The notes under the pieces are model-generated. The model was not told where the DNA came from. It ran no database searches and saw only the letters and a list, made by a program, of their open reading frames with translations. Below are positions 56,167 through 64,000 of a DNA stretch of 64,000 nt, in pieces. Source of the stretch: Streptomyces sp. ISL-10 (GTDB lineage Bacteria > Actinomycetota > Actinomycetes > Streptomycetales > Streptomycetaceae); assembly GCF_018614575.1 (NCBI RefSeq), contig NZ_JAGGOJ010000010.1:62001-126000 (forward strand), read 5' to 3'. The translations under genes were made by a program, and so were the position numbers. Every line of letters starts with the position of its first letter. Position 1 is the stretch's first letter.

Positions 56167-56724
56167 TCAGACGTTCTGCGGGCTCCAGGTCTTCGGCGAC
56201 GGGGTGTCGGCCGCCGACTGGGGGACCTTCGCGCAGGGGGTGTAGCCCGACAGGAAGAGGGAGGTGGTCGAGTTGTTCCACCGCAGGTCGAACTTGTCGC
56301 CCGTCGCCGGGTCCTCGAAGCGGAAACCCAACGTGACATGGTCCTTGACCTCGCGGTTGCCGTCATGGGTGAGGGTCCAGCCGGCGGAGGAGAACTGGCG
56401 GCGCAAACGCGCTTCCGTGGCACGGGCGATGTCGACCGGGATGTCCTCGACCATCCAGCTGAGGTCGAAGGTGACGACGTCCGGCAGGGTCTCGTCGATG
56501 CTGAGGCCGCCCGCGTAGCAGCTGTGACCGGGGATCACCTGGACAGGCGTCACTGCCTCGTGGGGCGGCAGGGCCATGCCGTCGTACGCCCACTGCGCGC
56601 GGTCCGTCAGGCGCTGGGAGAGCGTCGCCGGGTCGGCGGAGGGGTACTCCCGCTCCAGCACGGAGCAGCCCGTGGTCGTCAGGGCGGCGAGCAGCAGGGC
56701 CAGGAACGCGGCGGTCTTCCTCAT
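56167..56724 (-). CDS. Lipoprotein, hypothetical
   Basis: The 185-residue precursor has a signal peptide with lipobox TTTGC (Cys near 20). The mature part starts SVLEREYPSADPATLSQRL and ends in beta strands (VTLGFRFEDPATGDKFDLRW). Two further Cys (HSCYAGG, TPCAKV) may pair. It resembles small actinomycete lipoproteins of unknown role. ATG 56724 has TACCGT ending 7 nt upstream and no ribosome site, so a leaderless mRNA is likely. Confidence 0.55.
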   Translation of the reverse strand: MRKTAAFLALLLAALTTTGCSVLEREYPSADPATLSQRLTDRAQWAYDGMALPPHEAVTPVQVIPGHSCYAGGLSIDETLPDVVTFDLSWMVEDIPVDIARATEARLRRQFSSAGWTLTHDGNREVKDHVTLGFRFEDPATGDKFDLRWNNSTTSLFLSGYTPCAKVPQSAADTPSPKTWSPQNV

Positions 56725-57083
56725 GGGGGCAACGGTACGAACGAGGCGGCGCCGGTCACATGAGTACGGGTACTCAACGCCCGCAGGAGGAGGCGTGGGC
56801 CGACGTGCAGAAGAACCAGGGCTCGCCGGTGATCTCCCCTCGGAGCCTGCGAACGCTCTGGTCATCGTCGCCGACAACACGGTGCGCCTCGCGAGACGCT
56901 GCCGCGCCGGCGTGGTGGGGATGTCCCAGGTGTCGCGGTCAGCGGTTGATCCGGGCCATCGGTTCGCGGTTGGCCGCCCGCGCAGCGGCGAGGTCCTCGT
57001 CTCTGGTGACGCCGGGCATGGGAACTGTCCGAGTGCCTCAGCGGGCTGCCGAGCAGCCACCTGATGAACGGCTTCAGGGCCAC
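56725..57083. other. Intergenic region, 359 bp
   Basis: It contains the lipoprotein promoter at its left edge. A short minus frame (PGVTRDEDLAAARAANREPM) near 56950-57025 may be a fragment. Nothing else is supportable. Confidence 0.3.
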
Positions 57084-57755
57084 TTACTGAGGGAGCCGTA
57101 GCTCCTGCGATGGCTCGCCCGTATCTGCGTGGAGTCCGGAGCAGAGCAGGTCGAAAGCCTGGAATGCCGCTGTGGCGACCCTGTCGCGGGCGTCCGCGGG
57201 TGATTCGCCGGACAAGATGCGTCGTTGCAGCTCGCGCAGGGTTGCCCGGTGGATGCCTGCGATGGCACCTGCGAGGAGTGCGGGCATCGGCTCGTCGGCC
57301 TGGTTCGGTCCGGGGGCGGTGTTCGGCGGATGTTCGGTCAGGGCGGTCGTCAGAGCAGCTTCGGCACGTTCGCTGATCTCGCGTTCGCGTGCGCGCAGTG
57401 CGGCGCTGTCGTGGATGACTTGCCAGAACCTCAGCGCATCGGGGTGGAGCCCGAGCGCGGGGTCGTCGTGCCGCAGAGCGGTCAGCAGATCGTCGCGGAC
57501 GGTCTCCACTGGGCAGGCGCCCGGTGCACGGCTGCGTACCTGGGCGGCGAGATGACCCTCCACCTCTGCCTGGCGATCGAAGAAGAGGTCTTCCTTGGTG
57601 GGGAAGTAATTGAACACGGTGTTGGTGGAGACGCCCGCGTGTCGTGCCACCTCGGCGACCGTGACCTGGTCGAAGCCGTGCTCCAGAAAGAGAGGGAGAG
57701 CCGCGTCGGCGATCGCCGTGCGGGTCTGCTGCTTCTTGATCTCTCGAAGGCCCAT
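57084..57755 (-). CDS. TetR-family repressor
   Basis: The 223-residue protein has a canonical TetR HTH ([40 protein letters not shown], about 12-55) and a helical ligand domain of the TetR_C family found next to oxidoreductases ([19 protein letters not shown]). ATG 57755. It is divergent from 57817, with a concentric 26-bp dyad in the 61-bp spacer, so it probably represses both genes. Confidence 0.8.
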   Translation of the reverse strand: MGLREIKKQQTRTAIADAALPLFLEHGFDQVTVAEVARHAGVSTNTVFNYFPTKEDLFFDRQAEVEGHLAAQVRSRAPGACPVETVRDDLLTALRHDDPALGLHPDALRFWQVIHDSAALRAREREISERAEAALTTALTEHPPNTAPGPNQADEPMPALLAGAIAGIHRATLRELQRRILSGESPADARDRVATAAFQAFDLLCSGLHADTGEPSQELRLPQ

Positions 57756-57767
57756 GCCCAGATGATA

Positions 57768-57793
57768 GTGTCAGTACAAATTTGCAGTGACAC
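57768..57793. promoter_or_regulatory. TetR operator, 26-bp concentric dyad
   Basis: Outer arms GTGTCA (57768-57773) and TGACAC (57788-57793) surround an inner palindrome CAAATTTG (57777-57784) with the same centre; 22 of 26 positions are symmetric. Confidence 0.65.
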
Positions 57794-57816
57794 CAAGATT
57801 TGAGGGTGGGGCAAGC

Positions 57817-58794
57817 ATGACCTTGCACTTCGGCATCTATCCCGGCGGGATACTGGGCGATGACCAGGGCATCGTCCGCCCCGTACGCCCGGACCTGCCG
57901 GACCGCATCACCGAGGCACTTGACGCACTGCAAGGCGACTCGCCCACCCTGTTGGTGCGCGCCTACCACCCGTTCGCCGCGACCGTGGCGCCGCTGGAAC
58001 CGCCGACGCCCGCCGACCCCCAGACGTATCTCCAACGGGGCCGCAAGCTGGACCTCGTGCTGCCGTTCCGCGAGCCGTCCGGCGCGCTGGACGGGTGGCT
58101 GGAGTTCGTCCGCGAGGCTGTTCGCACCAGGGGACCGCAACTGGCCTCCGTCCAGATCTGCGAAGAACCCAACGCCGACCTGCCCGTGCTCGACGGCAGC
58201 ACCCCCAACGTCCTCAATGCGCTCGTCCAAGGAGTCATCGCTGCCAAGCAGGAGGCCCGAGCCCTGGGTCACAGCCTGGCGGTCGGCTTCAACGCCGTAC
58301 CGACCTTCGATCCGGCCGACACCTTCTGGTCCGAGCTCGGCGCCCTGGCAGACGCCCGCTTCCGGCAGAGCCTGGACTACGTCGGCCTGGACTTCTTCCC
58401 GGACGTGTTCCGCCCCATCCCCGGCGAGCAGTTGGCAGAAGCGGTCACTGCGGTCCTCGCCGGGTTCCGGCGCACCGACCTGCGGAAGGCCGACATCCCC
58501 GACAGCGTCGCCATCCGCATCTGTGAGAACGGCTGGCCCACCGGCCCCGGCCGCAGTGAGCAGCGACAGGCCACGACCCTCGAAACGGTCGTCCGGACCG
58601 TGGCCGCCCTCGCCCCCGACCTGAACATCGACGGATACTCGTTCTTCGCCCTGCGAGATGCCGACAGCACCGCCGAGGGGCTCTTCCACCGCTTCGGTCT
58701 TCTGCGCGACGACTACACCCCCAAGCCGGCCTTCGAAACGTACCGACGCCTCATCAGCGACCTGGGCAATCCACCGGTCATCCCGGCACGTTGA
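57817..58794 (+). CDS. TIM-barrel-like hypothetical protein (glycosidase fold?)
   Basis: The 325-residue soluble protein has the strand/helix rhythm and motifs of glycoside-hydrolase-like TIM barrels: FGIYPGGILGDDQG at the start, LASVQICEEPNADLP (an EPN motif like the acid/base of clan GH-A), LDYVGLDFFPDVFRP, VAIRICENGWPTGPGR (ENGWPTG like the nucleophile strand), and NIDGYSFFALRDAD at the end. This suggests a GH-A relative, but no family can be named. The ATG is at 57817. Control by the divergent TetR protein is likely. Confidence 0.55.
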   Translation: MTLHFGIYPGGILGDDQGIVRPVRPDLPDRITEALDALQGDSPTLLVRAYHPFAATVAPLEPPTPADPQTYLQRGRKLDLVLPFREPSGALDGWLEFVREAVRTRGPQLASVQICEEPNADLPVLDGSTPNVLNALVQGVIAAKQEARALGHSLAVGFNAVPTFDPADTFWSELGALADARFRQSLDYVGLDFFPDVFRPIPGEQLAEAVTAVLAGFRRTDLRKADIPDSVAIRICENGWPTGPGRSEQRQATTLETVVRTVAALAPDLNIDGYSFFALRDADSTAEGLFHRFGLLRDDYTPKPAFETYRRLISDLGNPPVIPAR

Positions 58795-59121
58795 CGCGCC
58801 ACTGCGGAGAGAAGCCGCAGGCCCTTCAGCCGGTGGAAGAAGCCGTACACGGCCGCTTCACGGCCCTCAGAGCCGCACGTGTGCCAGAGTCGGCCCTACT
58901 GGCAACCTGAGGAAGGGCCAGCGGTCTTACCGTGATCCTTGCGCCGGGCATTGCGGGCAGCCGGGCCACGCCCGGCCGCCGCGCCTGTCACCTCCACGCC
59001 GGTCTGCTCCGCGCGCTGAGGAAGGTCGCCTCAACCATCTGAAGTTCGCCGAGCGCAGACGGTCAGGAGTTCACCAGCGCTTGCCTTCGCTGTCTCGGCG
59101 TGTCGTTGGGGAGGGCCCGTG
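58795..59121. other. Intergenic region, 327 bp
   Basis: No supportable gene. A GGAGG ribosome site just upstream of 59119 belongs to the next gene. Confidence 0.4.
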
Positions 59122-60102
59122 ATGATGGAGCGGCAGAAGACCCGGTGGCAGGGGGAAGTGGCAGTGACGCGGATACGTCCACACATAGCTGGAATGCTGG
59201 GGGGAGCGGCCCTGCTGCTGGTACTGGTCGCCGTCATATGGCTGCCTGGCGTCGTCCACCCCGCGCTGACCTCGCAGGACCTGACTCGGGTCAAGAACCC
59301 AGAGAAACGCATCGAGCTACAGCAAGCCCAGTCCCAGGTACAGAGCAACCTCCGCAGCCAGCTCCTGCAATGCCTTGGTGGATTCGTCGTAGTGGCAGGC
59401 GCAGCCGTCGGCTGGCGCCAACTCCGCATCGCGCATGAGGGACAGATAACGGAACGCATCAGCCGAGGGATCGAACATCTCGGCAGCGACACGGTGGATG
59501 TGCGGCTGGGCGGTATCTACGCCTTGGAGCGGGTCGCGAAAGACTCCTCGGCGGACCGGCAAACCCTCACCTTTATCCTCTGTGCGTTCGTGCGCGGGCA
59601 TGCACCGTGGCAGGCGGGCACCCCCGACGGCTCGCAACATCCCATGCCTACGGTGGACAGTCAGCTTTCCTGGTTGGATCACCGTGCTCCTGACGTGTGG
59701 GCGGCTTTGCGCGTACTCGGCCGACGCCCGACACAACCGGACGAGCGTCCACTGTTCTTGGCACGAGTGGATTTGCGGCGCGCAGCGCTCGCGGGTGCAC
59801 GGCTTGAGGGCGCGAACCTACGGCACTCGAACCTGGCGGGGGCGTGGATGCCGAGCACCAACCTGGACCGCAGTGTCTTGAAGAATGCTGATCTGGGGCA
59901 GGCGAACCTGCAGGAAGCGCGGTTGGCCCATGCCGACCTGCGCCGGGCCCACTTACGGGGGGCCGACCTGCGCAAAGCGGTGCTGCGGGGCGCTGACCTG
60001 CGAGGAGCCGATTTGTCAGGCGCGCAGTTGGCTGGGGCTGATCTCACCGGGGTACGGACCGACGACACAACTGTCTGGCCCGAGGGTCAGCGCCCTCGGT
60101 GA
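59122..60102 (+). CDS. Membrane-anchored pentapeptide-repeat protein
   Basis: The 326-residue protein has two N-terminal membrane helices (about 25-45 MLGGAALLLVLVAVIWLPGV and 84-98 CLGGFVVVAGAAVGW), a central helical region with the pattern of this group (RISRGIEHLGSDTVDVRLGG; IYALERVAKDSSADRQTL), and a C-terminal right-handed pentapeptide helix (about 215-310; repeats such as ADLRR, AHLRG, ADLRK, VLRGADLRG). This build is common in Streptomyces; function is unknown, possibly scaffolding at the membrane. Three start codons in a row follow GGAGG; the ATG at 59122 is chosen for spacing. Confidence 0.7.
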   Translation: MMERQKTRWQGEVAVTRIRPHIAGMLGGAALLLVLVAVIWLPGVVHPALTSQDLTRVKNPEKRIELQQAQSQVQSNLRSQLLQCLGGFVVVAGAAVGWRQLRIAHEGQITERISRGIEHLGSDTVDVRLGGIYALERVAKDSSADRQTLTFILCAFVRGHAPWQAGTPDGSQHPMPTVDSQLSWLDHRAPDVWAALRVLGRRPTQPDERPLFLARVDLRRAALAGARLEGANLRHSNLAGAWMPSTNLDRSVLKNADLGQANLQEARLAHADLRRAHLRGADLRKAVLRGADLRGADLSGAQLAGADLTGVRTDDTTVWPEGQRPR

Positions 60103-60380
60103 CTCCCGTCACCGGCACCGACCAAACTCGGCTGGACGCCGACGCCTTGGAGCCGACTGGAGAGCTTCATCGGTTCGGCGGCGCGCAGCCGATGGCCGTC
60201 GATCGTCTGTGACCGTCCCGGCCGACGCAGTACCCGCCCGCGCGGCTCGCTGTGGGCCCGCGGCGACATGCTCTTCGGCGCGCACCGGCGTCAACGGGTT
60301 CGGCTGAACGGGCTGAGCGCAGATCAACGGAAGAGGACACAGCATGGCGTACGAGTAACATACGTACCACGGCGGGAAGT
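60103..60380. other. Intergenic region, 278 bp
   Basis: It lies between two convergent genes. No clear hairpin or small gene is seen. Confidence 0.4.
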
Positions 60381-62618
60381 TCAGGGCCACACGCCGGAGA
60401 AGTCGAGTTTGTGGGCCCACTCCGGGTGGTCTATCAGCGGGTTGCGATTGCCCTGGATCTCGGCGATCGCGGCATTGCGATGCAACTCGTACTCGCTCAC
60501 CGGCTCGTTGTCGTGCCAGGAGAGCAGCAGCGGCAGCCGCTCCTCGGGGAACTCCCGCGCGGCGTCACCGATGAGCCCGGGGTACCGCAGCAGGAAGTAC
60601 AGGGTGGCCCTCGCGACGGCGCCCTTGCCTTCCTCGGGCTCGAATCCCACCGCCTCGCGCATTCCGCACTCGTGCCGGACCGCCTCCTCGAAGCCCGGGA
60701 AGTCGACGTAGGGGAAGTTGCCGCGGAAGCTGTTGCATCCCACCTCACAGGCGAAGAGGTGGTGGAGGTCTCCCCGCATGGGTTCCTCCTTGGTGAACCA
60801 CGACTGCGGGACGACGTGCTCGCAGTTGAAGGGCATCGACGCCTCCAGCGCGTCGAACTCCGCCGCCAGTTCGGCCGGTCCCGCGGTGCTCTCACGCAGC
60901 AGGAGTTCCTCCAGACGTGCGATGCGGGCCATCTCGACAGCGGCGTCGGCGCGGATGAACTCCTCGGCCGTGAAGGTCCTGCCGGAGTAGATGCTGCGCA
61001 GCCGGCCGTCCTTGTGCAGGTCGACCCACGGGTACACGAGACGGATCGGCTTGTACTTCGGCCTCGGCACGTGCGTGTCCTCCAGCAGCCGGGTCAGCGC
61101 CCTGCGCAGCGCCTTGCCGTCACCGGTCCCGACCCCCGCGTAGTAGGCGTCGCGTGCGGCCTTGTCGGCGGCACGGTCGAAGTACACACGCTCCTGTCCG
61201 AGCCGGAAGTTGACCAGGGCCGCGTCCACGTCCCTCTCGACCGCCAGGCCCGCACCTGAAGTTCCGTCCGCGCCCGTCACGGACGGGGCGGCGGTGCGCG
61301 CCACGGCGGCCCGGGGGGCCGGCTCGCGACCCCGTCCCATGCCGTCCGCCGGCCCCAGAGAGACCCTGAACCGCAGGGGGATCGTGAAACGAACGGCGTC
61401 CTCGAAGACGAACGTTCCGTCCCCGGCGACACCTCCGCCGGCCACGGCCACCCCATCGGCGACGGCCGCGCCGGCCTCGCCCGCCGCCGCGCCGTCGAGC
61501 GCGGCCGGCACCGCCGAACGGCGCGAGGCGGCCATCGGCGGCCGTGCGGCCGGGGCGGTGAACACCTCGTCCCGCAACTGTGCTTCCGCTCCGGTCAGTG
61601 TGATCTCGCGCAGCGCCTGCAGTACGCGGCTGATCCGCACGCCCTCATTGGCCTTCCAGGCGATTCGGTGCTCGCCCGCCGCCGGTGTCCATACGCTTCC
61701 GTCGACGCTCAGGGGCCGGTTCGCCGCGTCCGTCACGGGGACTGCCGAGTGGTGCAGCGCCACGACCTCCCACTGGTCGTTGAACACCGGAGAGCCCGAC
61801 GACCCCTGATCGGTGTCCGACGCGTAGTGCAGGAACCTGTCCAGCAGGTCGACGAGCTGGTTCTCGCGGAGCGCGAGTTGTTTCGGCTCGCCCCGGGGGT
61901 GTTGGATGACGTTGACGAACTCGCCGAGAATGACCTTTCCCTGTGCTCCGCTGAGGGGCAGCCATCCGAACGCGGAGAGCGGATCGCCCCGCGCGTTGCG
62001 TGGTGCCACCGCGACAAGGCTGAAGTCCAGGGCCCGCTCGGTCACGAAGAACCGCTCAGGCTCCAGCGGGAACACGACCGGTGTGAGTGCCTCGCCGTCG
62101 GCTCCCGCCTGGAAGTTGAACGCGACGACGCTTCTGCCCGCCGTCTCCTTGCTGCGCAGCACATGGTTGTTGGTGAGCAGCAGGGTCGGGGACACCATGA
62201 ATCCCGTGCCGTGGCCGCCCCCCGGTCCGGCGGTGGTGATCCGTCCCACCGGGCGGGCCGCCCGGGTGCCGTCCTCCAGGAACGCGACCGGGGTGAGATT
62301 GTTGCGCCCGATGAGCCGTTCCAGCCCCAGCACATCGGCGCCGAAGCTGTCCGGGGACAGGGGCAGGGTGCTGCCCGCGGTGGTGGCCGGTTCCGTGGGG
62401 GAATGCTCGATCGCCCGGGCCAGGGACCAGTCGGCACCCAGCCGGGCGAGTCGTTTGCCGACCCGTTCCGGCTCGTCGGCGTACAGCACGCCGCGATCGT
62501 CGAGTACGGACCGTATGCGCTCGCGTTCCACGGTGCGGTCCGCGTAGCGCCGCGCTGCCGCCTCCAGTTGTGACAGGTAGTCCGCTTCCGTCTCGGACAC
62601 GCGTTCCGATGTCGTCAT
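60381..62618 (-). CDS. Trypsin-like serine protease fused to an endonuclease I domain
   Basis: The 745-residue protein has no signal peptide. Residues 1-90 are helical (EADYLSQLEAAARRYADRTV) and unassigned. About 115-335 is an S1/V8-type protease with a full triad: His152 (LLLTNNHVLRS), Asp198 (ERALDFSLVAV) and Ser274 (DQGSSGSPVF). An Ala/Gly-rich linker follows (about 350-460). About 485-745 is an endonuclease I (EndA/NucM) domain: YSGRTFTAEEFI, FNCEHVVPQSWF with His601, GDLHHLFACEVGCNSFRGN with the metal-binding Asn, and RNPLIDHPEWAHK. Nucleases of this family are normally exported alone; the fusion is unusual. The ATG at 62618 lies 33 bp after the M36 stop, suggesting one operon. Confidence 0.8.
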   Translation of the reverse strand: MTTSERVSETEADYLSQLEAAARRYADRTVERERIRSVLDDRGVLYADEPERVGKRLARLGADWSLARAIEHSPTEPATTAGSTLPLSPDSFGADVLGLERLIGRNNLTPVAFLEDGTRAARPVGRITTAGPGGGHGTGFMVSPTLLLTNNHVLRSKETAGRSVVAFNFQAGADGEALTPVVFPLEPERFFVTERALDFSLVAVAPRNARGDPLSAFGWLPLSGAQGKVILGEFVNVIQHPRGEPKQLALRENQLVDLLDRFLHYASDTDQGSSGSPVFNDQWEVVALHHSAVPVTDAANRPLSVDGSVWTPAAGEHRIAWKANEGVRISRVLQALREITLTGAEAQLRDEVFTAPAARPPMAASRRSAVPAALDGAAAGEAGAAVADGVAVAGGGVAGDGTFVFEDAVRFTIPLRFRVSLGPADGMGRGREPAPRAAVARTAAPSVTGADGTSGAGLAVERDVDAALVNFRLGQERVYFDRAADKAARDAYYAGVGTGDGKALRRALTRLLEDTHVPRPKYKPIRLVYPWVDLHKDGRLRSIYSGRTFTAEEFIRADAAVEMARIARLEELLLRESTAGPAELAAEFDALEASMPFNCEHVVPQSWFTKEEPMRGDLHHLFACEVGCNSFRGNFPYVDFPGFEEAVRHECGMREAVGFEPEEGKGAVARATLYFLLRYPGLIGDAAREFPEERLPLLLSWHDNEPVSEYELHRNAAIAEIQGNRNPLIDHPEWAHKLDFSGVWP

Positions 62619-62651
62619 GGCTCAGCCTCCTGGTCCGCTCCCAGTGATGCC

Positions 62652-64000
62652 TCAGTCGTCCCGCCCGGGCGGCGGCATCTGCGTACCGCCCCGGCAGCCG
62701 AAGAAGGAGGCGTTCGGACAGAAGGCGTCGAAGCCCATCCCGAACCGCGCGAAGGCGCTCCAGGCCGCACTGCGGACCTGTTCGTACTCCTCCGCGGTCA
62801 GCGGGCCGCCCTCGTTCCTCATCGCCTTGAAGGCGCTCATGACGGCGTCGCGGGCCATGAGGAACGACGGGTCCTTCGGTGTGAGCTTGAGACCGTCGAC
62901 GACAGCCTGCCAGGTCACGCGGTAGCCCCTCTTCTTGTCACCGAGCGCGGCGGAGACCTTGCGGGTCACCTCCATGAGCGCCGCACACCAGATCTCGCCG
63001 ACATCGTGGACTTCCTGGTACGTCAGGTCCTCGTTGCCGGTGCCGGAGATCTCTCCCGGGCCCCTGCCGATGTCACCGAAACCGCCGGGGTACCGCGAGT
63101 CGTACGGCCGCTGCCGGATGCCTTCCGGCCGCTTGACCACCCAACTGCCGGTGACAACCCGCTCGTCGGGACGTGAGAAGTTCCGGATGGTGAGCGCGAA
63201 ATAGTCTCCCCAGCCCTCGCCCATCGCCTCCGACTGCTCCTCCTCCAGTCCGTTCGCGTCGAACAAGCCGCCCACGAGGCGGTTCGTCACGCCGTGGACG
63301 AACTCGTGGTACACGACGTCCGCGTCGTCGGCCGTGTGGCGTTCGCTGCCGCCGCGCCTGACCAGGCCCATGTTCATCACCGCGGCCAGCCCGTCCGCCC
63401 GTGTCGACATGTTGGCCGTCCCGAACACCGGCCCCGGGTGCGCGAAGGCGAGGACGGGATCGGCGCCCTTCCCCAGCCCGGTCGGGTTCGTGGTCTGGAA
63501 GTTGCCGTGCTCCTCCGTGAAGCCGAGCGTCATGAAGAAGTCGTGCATGTAGTTGCAGAAGTAGAAGATGTTGGTGACGAACTGCTCCGGCGTGTCCTCC
63601 CGGGCCTTGAACACTCCGTTGCCGGCGCCGTCGAGTGCGATCCGCACGGGTTGCCGGCTCGTCCCGTTGAGGGCGCGCACATTGTTGCCCTCGGTCGTGA
63701 GATTCCCGTTCTGCGGCTGGTTCCAGGCCATGAATTCGGAAGGGAAGCCCGCCGGCAGGAGGGTGGGATAGTCGCTTGCGGGCAGCGGGAAGGGCACCTC
63801 GTCGAAGGTGCTCTCGCCCGGGTTCTGCTTGAAGACGTGTCCGGCGACCGCATGGTTGGTGGTGTCGTAGAAGTAGAGGATCTCCGGCGCGGAGATGTCC
63901 GCGGTCTGCTCGTCGGCCTCGACGAGGGCCTGGTACTGGGCGGCCAGGTTCTCCCGGGAGAAGAGGAACAGCCACGTCAGCCGGACGTGATCGCCCATGT
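62652..64000 (-). CDS. M36 (fungalysin-type) metallopeptidase, 5' end outside window
   Basis: Over 445 residues are visible, with the frame open to the window edge. Signatures include the zinc site VVYHEFVHGVTNRLVGG (HExxH), the third-ligand region EQSEAMGEGWGDYFAL, and NIFYFCNYMHDFFMTLGF. The C-terminus (CPNASFFGCRGG) may form a disulfide. The first visible residues (VRLTWLFLFSRENLAAQYQA) look like the end of the FTP/PepSY propeptide, so an ATG at 63998 is probably internal and the true start lies off the window. The family is secreted and self-processed. It is 33 bp upstream of the protease-nuclease fusion. Confidence 0.75.
   Translation of the reverse strand, partial: MGDHVRLTWLFLFSRENLAAQYQALVEADEQTADISAPEILYFYDTTNHAVAGHVFKQNPGESTFDEVPFPLPASDYPTLLPAGFPSEFMAWNQPQNGNLTTEGNNVRALNGTSRQPVRIALDGAGNGVFKAREDTPEQFVTNIFYFCNYMHDFFMTLGFTEEHGNFQTTNPTGLGKGADPVLAFAHPGPVFGTANMSTRADGLAAVMNMGLVRRGGSERHTADDADVVYHEFVHGVTNRLVGGLFDANGLEEEQSEAMGEGWGDYFALTIRNFSRPDERVVTGSWVVKRPEGIRQRPYDSRYPGGFGDIGRGPGEISGTGNEDLTYQEVHDVGEIWCAALMEVTRKVSAALGDKKRGYRVTWQAVVDGLKLTPKDPSFLMARDAVMSAFKAMRNEGGPLTAEEYEQVRSAAWSAFARFGMGFDAFCPNASFFGCRGGTQMPPPGRDD

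Noticed and set aside
62652..63998. ATG at 63998 as the true start of the M36 peptidase
   Set aside because: The family needs a signal peptide and propeptide before this point, and the frame is open to the window edge.

Overview
The window is high-GC DNA with strong G/C third-position bias, GTG and TTG starts, and gene families typical of Streptomyces or a close actinomycete. These include a dual-HTH MerR regulator, CGNR and SpoIIE-type proteins, DUF4190, STAND/TPR NTPases and many secreted proteases. No rRNA, tRNA, CRISPR array or complete insertion sequence was seen. Short genes of unrelated function on both strands, many broken genes and at least five transposase scraps suggest an accessory region, such as a chromosome arm.

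Layout. 1-402: start of a secreted S8-type protease on the minus strand. 545-2640: three secreted genes resembling a WxL-type surface complex (two WxL-like beta proteins and a DUF916-like anchored partner). 3008-9848: two large membrane-anchored P-loop NTPases with TPR tails, separated by a DUF4190 protein and an IS30-like remnant. 10107-16035: a HEAT-like protein, a CGNR protein and an SDR around a shared operator, an IS1380 remnant, and a MerR regulator divergent from an erythromycin-esterase-like hydrolase. 16302-22360: a four-gene recombinase element (three tyrosine recombinases plus a DUF6262/TnpC-like protein, every junction overlapping by 4 nt) with candidate flanking direct repeats.

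22366-28830 is a gene graveyard: a frameshifted acetyltransferase, a frameshifted vanX-like dipeptidase, a HEAT fragment, a leucine-rich-repeat/alcohol-dehydrogenase chimera, a frameshifted thioesterase and a TPR remnant. It also holds an intact TetR/SDR pair with twin operators. 28905-32058: a lipoprotein, a secreted protein and a broken methyltransferase. 32488-39872: a FUSC membrane protein divergent from a GH15 / GMC oxidoreductase / glucose-6-phosphate dehydrogenase operon. 40141-44229: small membrane, GNAT, MarR and hypothetical genes.

44502-49642 reads as a decayed collagen/peptide-use locus. It has a secreted M9 collagenase, a collapsed oligopeptide ABC transporter, an aminopeptidase P gene with an out-of-frame deletion and a GntR regulator. 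Two near-identical 34-bp elements precede the collagenase and the transporter remnant. 49705-60102: hypothetical genes, an intact methyltransferase, a broken DinB-like gene, a SpoIIE-family phosphatase with GAF/PAS sensors, a lipoprotein, a TetR regulator with a divergent TIM-barrel-like protein, and a pentapeptide-repeat membrane protein. 60381-64000: an unusual trypsin-like protease fused to an endonuclease I domain, just downstream of an M36 metallopeptidase that runs off the window. This pair is the best candidate for an undescribed system.

Recurring themes. Many genes have a -10-like hexamer exactly 6-8 nt before the start codon, which predicts leaderless mRNAs. Several divergent regulator pairs show clear dyad operators. 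Reading-frame breaks are unusually common; some lie in homopolymers and could be sequencing errors, but others (multi-base deletions, chimeric joins, a nonsense codon) look like genuine decay.
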